From Symsagittifera roscoffensis (lineage: Eukaryota > Xenacoelomorpha > Acoela > Convolutidae), in contig NC_087063.1 of assembly GCF_963678635.1 (NCBI RefSeq), positions 45,302,101 to 45,366,100 of the forward strand: DNA of 64,000 nt, given 5' to 3'. The position numbers and the translations under genes were made by a program. A model generated the notes under the pieces. It searched no databases and was not told the origin of the DNA. It saw only the letters and a list, made by a program, of their open reading frames with translations. Each line of letters begins with the position of its first letter. The first letter of the stretch is position 1. This document shows positions 53,012-63,240 of the stretch, one piece after another.

Positions 53012-53392
53012 ATGTCAGACAAACACACTCAAATAATCAATAAATCTTTTGAGGGACTAAGAAGGTATAAAAAGGAGTTTTATCAAGATCATATTAAACT
53101 CAGAGACTCTTTCCAATCAAATGTAAGAGCAGTTAAAGTTGAAAGGCTGATCAGTCAGTGCAAAGCAGCATTAGAAAACGCTCTAAAAAAGAATGACGAA
53201 ATATGTAGCCTCGCTGTTCACACTTTTGAGCGGAATAAAGCGCTGGAGGATCTTGAGTTGTGGTTGACGAGCATAACTGAAGCCTACGACATGCTGCTGA
53301 AAGAAACACAGAATTATTTAAAACGAGTGAAACTTTGCGTTTGGATTCTGGAGATGAAAAATCATAAACATCGAAACCTTCTTCCATCTTAA
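53012..53392 (+). CDS. BEL/Pao Gag N-terminal domain (copy C)
   Basis: A 126-residue frame at the same place in unit 2, about a dozen residues different from copy B and still open. Retention of the frame in both copies could be chance given their similarity. Confidence 0.5.
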   Translation: MSDKHTQIINKSFEGLRRYKKEFYQDHIKLRDSFQSNVRAVKVERLISQCKAALENALKKNDEICSLAVHTFERNKALEDLELWLTSITEAYDMLLKETQNYLKRVKLCVWILEMKNHKHRNLLPS

Positions 53393-53919
53393 GCAGATCA
53401 ATCCGCAACACCTCAACACACTGTAAGGCTGCTTCAATGGCCTCATGTCAACGCAGACTGAAACTATAAATAACAAAATTGCGCCGCAAGGAAATTGAAA
53501 GGCAGAGCGAGGCTGCTATTCGCCTTAAGCAAAAACCAAAAGAGTTGGAACTGGGAAACTTGTCGAAGACAATCAAAGGAAGTTGATTGAGGCAAAAATT
53601 GTCGGAGCTTAGCTTCAGAACGATGAATCGGAGATCGAAATTGATATGAAAAAAACTGTTTTGCCATCATGCACCAGTAACAAGGTTTACCCTCAGGCTC
53701 GAACGAAAGACTGGTTGGATGTCGCCATCGTGAATCAGTCATCTGACTGGTATTAGCATAACACTTCAAAATATTTTACAACCGCAAAACAATTGACAAA
53801 TTGACAATCATCTACGTTACCGGTCACAACTTATCCGGAAATTAATTCCTTTTTTCTTCAAACATACTTCAACACAACAGATGCACCGACGCCAGCATCA
53901 ACTGAACCCCTCACCTCCC

Positions 53920-55480
53920 ACTATTCTCAAATGAAAATCTGCTTCCGTCACCACTAGCGCCCGCTCCCGCGCTTTCTCCAACATTTTTCACTTATTCAAA
54001 CGCAGGATTAACACTGGAAGCTTCGCATGTGACAGCTCCTGTAAACGCACCTGTACATATGTCATCTCAGCCGTTGAACGTAACTTCAAGTATCCCTCCG
54101 CATTCAAGTATCGCTCAGCCAACATGCTTCGCATCGATACAACCGACCTTGGTTTTCCGCATTTTGGTCATTACGTACCAAATATGACTAACTGGAGGCT
54201 TGCTCCCTCAAAATCTGCACTTGGTTCTGTTGCTAAAATTTGTGCACCACAATTGGGACCTTATGCATCCTTCACATCAATAATGCAGCCATCCGATTCT
54301 AAAAATTCATTCAAAGGTGGTGGAATTGTTTACTACAACCCACAAATACACGGCCAACCAGCACGACCTTTGCCACTAGCATTTCCATCTGTGTATGGCG
54401 CACCGCCTTTTGTACCAGCAATATTTGTGCAGCCGCATCACTTTGCTTCTCCTCGTATCAATCATTGTCTGATACGATAACCGTACATGATTTAAATTAC
54501 GTCCTCACCGTTACTCGAAATGATCCCTTAACGCAATGGAAACTTGCCCAATAGAACGGTGACCATTTCCAATGGTACGAACGGATTGGGCAGTTCAGAA
54601 GTGCTGTGGACTCACAAAACTTGTCCGATGATGTTAAATTAACATACCTGAAAACTTCAGTCACTGGTGAAGCAAAAACTGCTATAGCACAATTTGTATA
54701 TAGCGGTGCAATGTACAAGGATGCTTTGATGAAACTTGAGCAAAAATTTGTCAACGACAACTAGTCGTTCGTGCATATCTGGATATATTTAACAATACAC
54801 CTCCCTTTAAGATGCATAACTCCGATAGCATCATAAATTTCGCAACCAGGATATCAAGTATAGTTGGTGTATTCCACTCTTCGTTGTACACTGCCGAACT
54901 TGAAAGTGCAACACTTCTTGATAAAGCAATCGAGAAGCTTCCACCAAATATGAAACAGTTTTGGTCGCTCCACACCGTTAAGCGCGACCTGCACGCTCCG
55001 TTTTTAGTAGATTTCAACGATTGGCTTGAAGACGAAGCCGAAGCGCATGAGCGCATGCGCTCCTCTTATAAACCTGAGTACAACTCTTCACAAACAAAGA
55101 CCGCCGTCAAAATTTTTTCCGCGAATCCGCTAACAAAAACTGAGACAAATCCTCAGATAGTCCCTGTTTGCAATGTAAACGCAAGCATCAACTTTGGGAA
55201 TGTAGCGTCTTCAAAGCAAAAACCCCAACTCAACGCGCAAAGTTTTGTTCTGAGAGCAAGCTTTGTTTTTCTTGACTTCAAGAAAATCACAAATTCAGGA
55301 ATGCCCTAAACCGAAAACATGTCCCAAACCCGAATGCAAGAGCACACACAATGGGTTATTGCATGGAGCTGAGCGCATTCTACCAGCCCGGAATCCAGAA
55401 AATAACTCACCTGGCAGTGCACTTCCCGTAACTGTAAGTACTCCTGCAGTTAAAACTCATTCGAAGCCGACTGCACAAAG
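53920..55480 (+). pseudogene. BEL/Pao Gag linker, capsid and zinc knuckles (copy C)
   Basis: The Pro-rich linker (54,124-54,480) is followed by the capsid (FQWYERIGQFRSAVDSQNLS near 54,565, DDVKLTYLKTSVTGEAKTAI). Frame 54,812-55,309 (165 residues) continues it with RISSIVGVFHSSLYTAELES and KLPPNMKQFWSLHTVKRDL, closely matching copy A motifs. Cysteine motifs CPKPKTCPKPECKSTHN (55,304-55,355) mark the last knuckle. Stops and frameshifts separate the parts. Confidence 0.65.
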
Positions 55481-55486
55481 TTCTAC

Positions 55487-55864
55487 TTGTGCAACATCAT
55501 TAATGAGTTTCAAAGGCCTAATGTCTATCATTCGTCTATCCACTCATACCGTACTTATGAAACTAATGCACTCGTGTTATGTGACTCAGCCTGCAGTCAT
55601 TCTTGTTTGTCGTCTGATCTCGCACGTAGACTTAACTTGACAGGTGATAAAATTGAAATAACTGTAAAAAGATTCAATTCCACAAAAGTAATTGCCTCAG
55701 AACAAGTAGACTTAACGGTCGCAATTGAATTTGATCCAGAAAAATATTTCTTTGTCTGCGCTTACGTCAAATATGACATCAATTTAGGTCCAGATTTAAT
55801 CAAAGTTTCCAATTTGCAAGAGAATTATCTTCACTTGGAACATGTTAGTCCCGTCGAATTTTGA
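55487..55864 (+). CDS. BEL/Pao retropepsin domain (copy C), catalytic Asp kept
   Basis: A 125-residue open frame. The active-site strand NALVLCDSACSHSCLSSDLA keeps Asp (55,583-55,585) in D-S-A, followed by RRLNLTGDKIEITVKRFNST and VDLTVAIEFDPEKYFFVCAY. Compared with copy A, where this Asp is Val, this is the intact state. A stop follows at the end of the domain (SPVEF, 55,862), then the pre-RT phrase in the neighbouring frame. Confidence 0.65.
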   Translation: MCNIINEFQRPNVYHSSIHSYRTYETNALVLCDSACSHSCLSSDLARRLNLTGDKIEITVKRFNSTKVIASEQVDLTVAIEFDPEKYFFVCAYVKYDINLGPDLIKVSNLQENYLHLEHVSPVEF

Positions 55865-56160
55865 TATGCGGGTGAAGAAATGATATAAGGTCAGGATGTC
55901 TATGAGTAAATCTCTCCACTTGAGTACTGCCAGGATTAAAGCCAGAAAGCTCCTTTGGCGTTCGTCTTGCCAGCGGTTGGATCTTAATTGGACCTCTTCT
56001 TTCCTCCAGTAATTTAATCTCCACTTGCTTAAGATGCGATATCGATGATGAGAAGATTACATACACGTATGGGTACCAATTCCAGGGTCCTTTATTTAGG
56101 ATTAGGGATTTACTTTTTGAAAACATTTTCAGAAAAAAAAACGAATAAGACAAAAATAGA
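55865..56160 (+). pseudogene. BEL/Pao pre-RT fragment (copy C), truncation point
   Basis: It reads GQDVYE, stop, ISPLEYCQD, then a LLSS-like segment with several stops, corresponding to the lead-in of the RT. No RT, RNase H or integrase sequence follows, so both units derive from an element truncated at the same place before the duplication. Confidence 0.55.
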
Positions 56161-56324
56161 AAAATCAACTAATGACGTGGCAGTAAAAAACTAATTCCTT
56201 TCAGCTTGACTATTTTTTTTTCACTGTAAAATCAGTTTAAAAAGTGGGAGGGAAAAATTTGCTTAAAATTGGGAAAAAAGTGGGATAAAAAGCATTGTCT
56301 TTTACTGCTCGCTTTATACGTTGC

Positions 56325-57760
56325 ATAGTGCCGTTCACATATTGTGAACCGATTTTTGCAAAGTTTAACAATTTCATGTATAAAGTATCAGATTAACTTT
56401 TTGTGAACCGAAGTTTTCAACGTTTAAGAACTTGTTCTCTCCATGAATGGTTAAGAAATTTTGTTCACGAAATGTGAACAGATTTAAGATATTATTAAAA
56501 AAATTGAAAGAAAAAAAGTTAACCAGGAGAGAGTGAATAAATATGCCTGCTTGTGGTTGGTCAATTGAAACCTTGTACTCGGATTGGTCAATTTTGGTGT
56601 CATTTTGCATATCTTCTTTGTAAGGGAAAAACATTTTCTTCCAAAAGACACAATTTTGTTTGCCTTCTTTTTTTGGTTGCCTTCTTTCAATTCAAAAAAT
56701 AAAATTATCCCTGCTAAAATTTCTCAACTAGTTTATACATAGAATAAAACTGTTCACACTTTCCGAACCAATATTTGCAACGCTTAACAACTTGGTCTCC
56801 CCATGCATGCTTAAGAAAATTTGTTCACAATATGTGAACAGATTAAAAACATGTATAAAAATAAATCAAAAGAAAAATAAATTAAAAGAAAATAAAAATT
56901 AACCACAAGACAATGATTAAGTAAGCTTGCTTGTTATTGGTCAATTGAATTGTTTCACTCTAATTGGTCAATTTTGGTGTCAATTTGCATTTCGCTTTGT
57001 AAGGAGGAAAATGGTTTATTCCAAAACACACAAATTTGTTTGTTGACTTCTTTTTGGTTTATAAATTTAAAAAAAGAAAAGTATTCCTGCTAAAAACTGT
57101 CTACTAGTTTATACAATGAATAAAGATGTTCAAATTTTGTGAAAAATTTCTTTCAAGGTATAGAGAGTTGTTCTCCCCATGCATGCTTAAGAACTTTTGT
57201 TCACAAAATGTGAACAGAATAAATACATGTATAAAAATTTTTTAAAAAAATTAACCAGTAGGGAGTGACTACGAATGATTGCTTGTAATTAGTCAATGGA
57301 AAACTTGTACTCTGATTGATCAATTTTTGTGTCAATTCGAATATCTTTTTTGCAAGGGGAAAAATATTTTTTTCCATAACAAACAATTTTGTCTCCCTTT
57401 TTTATCAGTTTAAAAATTAAAAATATCCCTGCTAAAACTTGTCAACTAGTTTACATATTGAATAAAAATGTTCAAGTTTATGAACAACTATTTTCAACAC
57501 TTAAAAATTTGGTCTAGAAATTATAATCACAAATTGTGAACAGACTGAGGACATGTTTAAGCAAAGTGGTTAAGAAAATTTGTTCACAAAAAGTGAACAG
57601 ACTGAGAATATGTTTAAGCAATGTTCAACCAAGAGGTTGGGGAGAAATGATTGATTGTGTTTGGGAAGCTTTGTAATGTTAAGAAGCTTCTCATGTGCTA
57701 GCAATAGATTCACAATTTGTGAACATTACTTGTTCAAAGTTCAATTTTTCTTGTTATTTT
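56325..57760. repeat. Tandem array of ~360-380 bp monomers with TGTTCAC/GTGAACA palindrome
   Basis: The palindrome ttgttcac-n5-gtgaacag occurs at 56,461, 56,821, 57,197 and 57,579 (spacing 360, 376, 382), with related copies at 56,335, 57,531 and 57,706. Each monomer also holds ggtcaattga...actctgattggtcaattttggtgtca, a tttggttgcctt-like phrase, atccctgctaaaa and ccatgcatgcttaaga. Monomers diverge toward the right end. No coding potential. Confidence 0.75.
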
Positions 57761-57939
57761 TAGATTATGCAATCTTTCTTCAAATATATCTTTGGACACT
57801 TACACTGGAAACACTCTTTCATCATTCCGTACAGCATTAGAAAAGCTATAGGGCAATAGTCTTGCAGAAGTAACGTATCCTAAAAATTTTAGAAACGTCA
57901 ACACTGGGACTTTTGATGTCAATTATTATAACAATTATT

Positions 57940-58470
57940 ACATAGTATAGAAACTTACAACTTCCTCTTGGAAACTACAAAGCTTTTGAAGATTTGATTT
58001 ATAGCATGAACAAAGCAATTCATTTTTATCGCGTGCGCTGGAACAAAGATCAACACAATAATTACATGACTAGCTAAAAAAAACTAGCAGAAAAATTGAA
58101 AAATGTTCAAAATGATTTGATTTAATTTTTTGGGTTGAGCAGAAACGGATAAAAATCACATGGGTTTAAGTCTGCACAAACCAGCGTTTCCGTTTGATAA
58201 AGGACGTTATCATCAAGTATTCGTTTATCGTGATTTCATAGAACCACATATGTGGGTAATACAAAACCACCCTTGTTGAGAAATTTTCAGCTGTTCGACT
58301 CGCGACAAACCTTCTCGACAACCGGCAGGCTTCATGAATTGTTTGATAAATCACAGAAAAAAATTGAGCGAGAAATTTATACATGATTTAATGATTGAAA
58401 TACATACAAACTCTGGTGATTTATTTCCATTTACAGGTATGTTGGTAGAACTTTTATAACACTCTTGTTT
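57940..58470 (+). pseudogene. Maverick virion-associated protein fragment
   Basis: Frames with the features of a second Polinton structural protein: LPLGNYKAFEDLIYSMNKAI near 57,960, then VFVYRDFIEP near 58,214 leading, after a one-base shift, into HMVGNTKPPLLR, and IEIHTNSGDLFPFTG near 58,400. In this family an N-terminal domain is followed by LP.G.Y and a terminal segment ending in an I-x-I-x(3)-G-x(2)-(I/F)PF strand. The N-terminal half is missing. Stops and frameshifts make it nonfunctional. The family name is from recall. Confidence 0.5.
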
Positions 58471-58619
58471 CAAAAGTGTTAACTTTGGATATCTAAATTT
58501 GTTTCTTTTTCGGTAGGCGTGTGTGTGGAACAATAGATAAAATTGATTGTCTAAACTGTAGTATGAGTTTCAGAGGAAAGATGAACTCATAGCAACAAAA
58601 TTATAACGTATTAGCGATT

Positions 58620-59156
58620 GTTCAAAAACTAAGTTAATGCAACAGCAGCAACAGACGACATCAGGATACGAACTAAAAAGTATGAGAATATCAGCTGTGG
58701 ACGACTTGAAACAATCAAACGTGAACGCCTCGTCGGATCTTGAGCGTCGTAATGGACGATTTGTCCGATTTGCCATCAAAAGTTATTGTTATATTGTCTA
58801 TCGCTACATGAAACCATCAAGATGAATCTAACAGGAGATTGGGGTCGAGTCAATCATATAAGTCTTACGCTCGAAGAAATTTCGGCAATGACGGCTTTAA
58901 TTGGTTCAGTCAATGAAGCTTTGTTAGGGCAAGCAGACCCGGAGCTTTGAGGTCAATTCGAGAGCACGCTAGCAGCTCTTATTAACAAGCAATCATGGAT
59001 ACCTTTGGATTACGATTTGGCGGCGTCAGTTCAGACCAACAATAAGGAACAGGTCAACCAAGATACATCGGTGGACAACATGGATGTTTTCATCCAGTCT
59101 CAGAAAGATAACAGTTTTCCAGAAATGATATCTGGGACGCCAACGAACTCAAGTTA
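58620..59156 (+). pseudogene. Unrecognised Maverick-neighbourhood ORF with one stop
   Basis: From ATG 58,822 a frame reads MNLTGDWGRVNHISLTLEEI, then SAMTALIGSVNEALLGQADP, a TGA at 58,948, then GQFESTLAALINKQSWIPLD and an acidic tail to TAA 59,156. Apart from the single stop it is continuous for 111 codons. Upstream, a Gln-rich start (frame at 58,637) may be part of it. I do not recognise the family. Its position between the virion protein and polymerase suggests a Maverick accessory gene. Confidence 0.45.
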
Positions 59157-59356
59157 AGCAAAACACCAAAAAAGGCCAAGCATACTAATAATTCGAAAAG
59201 GTTTTGATCTATTTCGGACTGCTAGGTTAAACGTAGTTGATATACTTTAAAGATACGCTCAAGAAAATAGTATTTTCTGCAATCTCTTCTTTTATAACGT
59301 CTAGCCGTTGAACTATTTTTGCTCTCAATTTTGCTTGTTCACTGTGATCCTTTTTT

Positions 59357-59571
59357 CAGTGCCAAAATTAACAGTGAGCAATCTTTGAACCAAGTCAAAA
59401 CGAGTACCGTCGGGCCTGATGACATTGCGGTTGATGTCAAGATGGAGGAAGAATAATATTATCAAAGAGACAGCGAAGAAGATGAAGATGATCACAGATC
59501 GGTGGTAGTTGTAGACGACGAGGAGGAGGAGGATAATACTGAGCAGGCTGCATCAACTGGGGTGAGTTTGC
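59357..59571 (+). pseudogene. Acidic exon-like ORF fragment
   Basis: Bounded by a splice-acceptor-like cttttttcag (59,347-59,356) and a donor-like ggggtgagt (59,569). The frame is acidic (RDSEEDEDDHRSVVVVDDEE) with one internal TAA near 59,454. It could be a decayed exon of the neighbouring unknown gene or of a host gene. Confidence 0.35.
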
Positions 59572-59786
59572 CATTAACAAAGGTTTTCTTTTTTTTCTGC
59601 ACGATTTCCGATAAATTTCGAAAATTGTGTTCTATTCACGCCAGCAGCAGACACAATCAGTTCTTTGAGAGAGAAGCATGACAGAGACAACTTCATAACT
59701 CATATGGTTATCGATTCTCGCGAAAAAACAAAGATAAAAATCTACAGCACAACGACTCCTTAACGGCTCTCTCTTACGTTGAGAAA

Positions 59787-59987
59787 GTGATTATTACTAA
59801 AATAACAATTAAAACAGTGTCGGAAATTGTACAGAAACCTGGCCGTTTCAACGACTTGCGGCAAATGCAGCTTCGAATTGTAAAGAATTACAGAAAATTT
59901 TGTAATGGAGCAGGCTTGACTGACAAAACCAAGCAAAAAAGAAAAATTTTCAAATGCACTCCAGACCTCAAATATGTCTGTTGTTGA
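59787..59987 (+). CDS. Small basic ORF, unknown
   Basis: A 66-residue frame, basic, IVQKPGRFNDLRQMQLRIVK and LTDKTKQKRKIFKCTPDLKY. No domain recognised. It lies between the acidic exon-like fragment and the helical ORF at 60,156. Confidence 0.25.
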   Translation: MIITKITIKTVSEIVQKPGRFNDLRQMQLRIVKNYRKFCNGAGLTDKTKQKRKIFKCTPDLKYVCC

Positions 59988-60155
59988 TTTATGGGCTATT
60001 TTGGTGGATTCTATTTGTTAGTTTATTAGAAGTTTCTTAAAATATAAAATTGAAGTGTTAATTAATCTTTTCAATCGATCATTCTGGCGGACTGTCTTGC
60101 TCATTGAATGATCAAGAAATCAACCAAATGATACTTAATATTCCGCTGCTTTTTA

Positions 60156-60480
60156 GAGAGTTAAACTGACAACAGAGGCAGTAGCCAAAACTCATCAAGA
60201 GCTAGAGTTGTTGGAGAGTGGCTTCCATGGAGTGATGGATATCAACCCGAGCAGTGGCGTAATGATGAGGTTGGAACTCGAGCTTTTGCACGATCTCAGA
60301 AGAAGCCTACTGGCGCTGGCAAAACAGGAATTTGTGTTCAAGAATATAGAAAAATTTCAACTCTTCAAAATGACCCGTTTGACGGCTTATTTTTTTCACG
60401 CCCTGGCTGAACTGGAGATGTTGAACGACCGCCAAACTTCCTCTGAGGCGTACAAAATGATATGGTCTCGTATCACTTGA
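60156..60480 (+). CDS. Helical ORF preceded by a splice acceptor, unknown
   Basis: The open frame starts right after a splice-acceptor-like gctgctttttag (60,155) with RVKLTTEAVAKTHQELELLE and includes frame 60,208-60,480 (MRLELELLHDLRRSLLALAK, then MTRLTAYFFHALAELEMLND). It is strongly alpha-helical, ending at TGA 60,480. I do not recognise it. Together with 58,822, 59,357 and 59,787 it may form one multi-exon gene. Confidence 0.4.
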
Positions 60481-61049
60481 GATATATTTCATCAGTTGAC
60501 GGTCAAAAATTACGGAAAAGCTCTCAAAAAAAACAACAGTTGATTTCTCGTTTTGTACAACTCGATGAAGTGTGTTCTTATTTTTAAACTAATTAGCTTT
60601 TCAACAAACGACCATTTGAATAATACACATTGATTGACTATTACCAAGTATTCCAACAATTTGTTAATAAGATTTTAGATTCAATACTTGTTTCTATACA
60701 ACAAGTGGCTAGAGATATCTCAAAATCCGAAGCATCGAGTCAAACGTGATAGCTTGCGAACAAATGACAAAATTTTTGGTTAAAAACTGAAGTAACGCTT
60801 GTGACAATAAAAAGCGAAGAGCTTTCGGTTCGAACTCAGTGCCAAGTGAGTAAAGTCGTCTTCTGAAGAATCGTCGCCTTCCCTGAACCATCCGAGCCAG
60901 AGTTCTTTTCAGACACATCATTTATACATCGCAATGGGATAGTTTTTTAAAAATCATGACAACCTTTTCATGGCGCTTCAGGAATTTGGAGGTATTCACA
61001 CAGACACACAGGCACAAAGTTTGATTGACTGACGCGTTGGCCTTCAACT
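60481..61049. other. No recognisable gene
   Basis: AT-rich spacer between the helical ORF and the polymerase. Only short shadow frames. Confidence 0.4.
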
Positions 61050-61822
61050 GCAAAAACATGGGGCCTCTTTTAACCCTCAGGACTTTTATACAGTTTCCAG
61101 AAGACCACATAGAAGAAGTGCGCTTCAAGCTGTCAGCAGAGACTACGAGGTGACCTTTTTCAATTTGGAATCACAGATAGACAAAAACAAATTAATATTT
61201 GGGCACGTTCTGTCTTCGCTGATACAAGAACTGCAATTAAACTTGGAAAACTTTTCTCATATTCTTAGATTGTTTCTACATGACCCCAGCTTAAGTTTTA
61301 CGATTCATATATCTTTTCAAGATCATGACGATTTAGTAGTAAATTTAGTTGAAATATCAGTAGTAAATTTGGTTGAATATTTTATCCGGATCTCTTCCCG
61401 CAATGGGGTTAAAGATATTGGAGATAAAAATAAACGCACCACTCCCGATCTTCGTACTTTTATGCGGCAAAAACGTTCAGTCGTACGAATAATTGAGACA
61501 GATAACAAAAACTGCCTAGTCAGTGCACTTGCCATTGGGCACGAACGCATCTCGGAAGCAGCTCATGGAGCTCGAACAAAGAAAAAAAAATTCCTCCCTT
61601 AAAAACCAATCAGCCGCTACAAACCGTCTTATCAAACAAATAGTGGCAAAAAACCAAATAACAGACAGTTTTACACAAATGTATGGAGCAAAATGGACGA
61701 ATGAAGATCTTGAAAAACTGTCAAAAATGGCTCCGCTCAAAAACTATGCAATATCTTTGCATGACCGAAAGTTTATGGCTGCTTTCTTAAAATTTTTAAT
61801 GACTGTCAACAAAAGCATATAG
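61050..61822 (+). pseudogene. Maverick DNA polymerase B, N-terminal region
   Basis: This is the N-terminal extension of the protein-primed family B polymerase of Mavericks. Frame 61,150-61,602 is open back to about 61,050 and contains a Leu-rich helical part, a duplicated VVNLVE phrase (61,336 and 61,360) and the typical transition RTFMRQKRSVVRIIETDNKN with CLVSAL. A frameshift near 61,560 moves into frame 61,523-61,822 (LIKQIVAKNQIT, then LKNYAISLHDRKFM). Confidence 0.6.
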
Positions 61823-62395
61823 ATCTGTTGTATAATCAAGATGAAGGAGGACATGTGGATCTTATAACAAGAATGAAAGGTTTATTCAGGGCTCGATTTT
61901 ATTGTTATGCATGACATAAAACCTATTCAACATCTAAGAATATATGCCCTACCAGCTCATGTGTACTGTGTAGACAAGCTGAATGTAAAAATAGATGCGG
62001 TCGCCTCAATTCTTATCAAGTAGGAGAAAGAGCTCCGTGCACTACGTGTGGAATGAAATTGAAATTTCAACTTTGAAAGGATTGTCACACCTCACTCTGC
62101 GCAAGTTTTAGACAATGCCCCACGTGTTCAGCTTGTGTCGCAAAGCAGTTAATATCTTCGCATAAATGTTCAAAAACACGGTGTATCATTTGCTCCCAGA
62201 ACTTTGACACTGAGAAGATGATTTGCACCAGTGCTTCAATAAACCACCGATAAGGAGGAAACGCCCAAACACTGACTACGACAATGAAAGTGAAGAACAT
62301 CAAGATTCAGCGAAAAAGACAAAAAAACGGACGAGAAAAGCAGCCGGATACCGGAGATTGATCGAGATACTGAGCAAGCTGTACAAGACAATGCA
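61823..62395 (+). pseudogene. Maverick DNA polymerase B, Cys-rich segment
   Basis: Several cysteine pairs in changing frames, CVLCRQAECKNRC, CTTCGMKL, CPTCSACVAKQL, CSKTRCIICSQNF, mark the zinc-binding part that in Maverick polymerases precedes the exonuclease. Downstream a basic low-complexity stretch (KKTKKRTRKAAG, in frame 62,223-62,414) follows. Stops at several points and at least two frameshifts. Confidence 0.5.
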
Positions 62396-63240
62396 ATTTG
62401 GTTTTTTGATATAGAAATGGATCAAAGTTGCGAGCGGAACAATAATCAAAAGGCTGTTTTGTTATGCGCAAAAACATTGAGTGGTGATCAAGAACTTGTG
62501 TTCAAGAGTTATGATTAAGTATCATGATTTTGGCGATCTGGAACGTGTAAGCAAGTGCGAATGGCTCATTGCACACTTAGGAAGCGGATTTGATTTTTAC
62601 CCATTTTTGAACGGTTATATGAACAACAACAATGCATTAGAAAATTTGTTTCAAGAGACAATAAAGTCATATCTATGGAAAGTGGAAACAAGAGGTTTAT
62701 CGACTCATTTCTAATCGTTCCGATATCTCTTCGTAAATTCTCAAAAACATTTGGGCTGACAGAGATTAAAGAGCTTACTTTCCTCACTGTTTTACGTACA
62801 GAGCGGCACTTGATCCACAGAAATTTAATGTCTATCATGAATCGAAAGACTGCCATCTTGGAAAAAAGTCCTGTCTGCAGTCTTCCCGGCTCTCTGAAGA
62901 CTGTGATCATTGTAATCAACCTACATCTTCAATGGAAGCGAGTTTTGTTCATCAAAGCGACCTAAGAAACCCATCTGGTTTTCCGAGCACCAGTCAGCAA
63001 TTCTTCTTTGAAGATGGGCAATTTCCATCTAAATGTCTCTTTGGGATAGCAAGCATGAAAAATAAAAAAAAAAGGTTTTTGCAAGTGGCACGACCAACAG
63101 CGACACAACTATCAGCAGTCCAATCAAGTGTACAATTTTTCCCAGGAATTGATAGAATACTGTCAATCAGACTTGGAGTTATTACGTCAAGGCTTAGTTC
63201 AATTTCGAACCTTGATCAAATCGATTTGCCGCTGAATTGA
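62396..63240 (+). pseudogene. Maverick DNA polymerase B, 3'-5' exonuclease domain (Exo I, Exo II)
   Basis: Exo I is WFFDIEMD with D-I-E at 62,408-62,416. Exo II is IAHLGSGFDFYP (about 62,568-62,603); the catalytic GFD part is kept but the Asn expected after AH is Leu. It is followed by KRFIDSFLIVPISLRKFSKT near 62,693 and GLTEIK with a two-base shift into AYFPHCF near 62,777. The readable frame then decays up to TGA 63,240. Needs at least three frame changes to be read through. Confidence 0.7.

Larger units (their letters stand above)
48971..56893 (+). repeat. Large tandem segmental duplication, unit 2
   Basis: Second copy of the 42,238 unit, several percent different by eye and so older than the 2.1-kb duplication at the left end. 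It is the more complete copy, retaining gag capsid, zinc-knuckle and protease sequence (54,690-55,880) that is deleted from unit 1. Confidence 0.9.
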
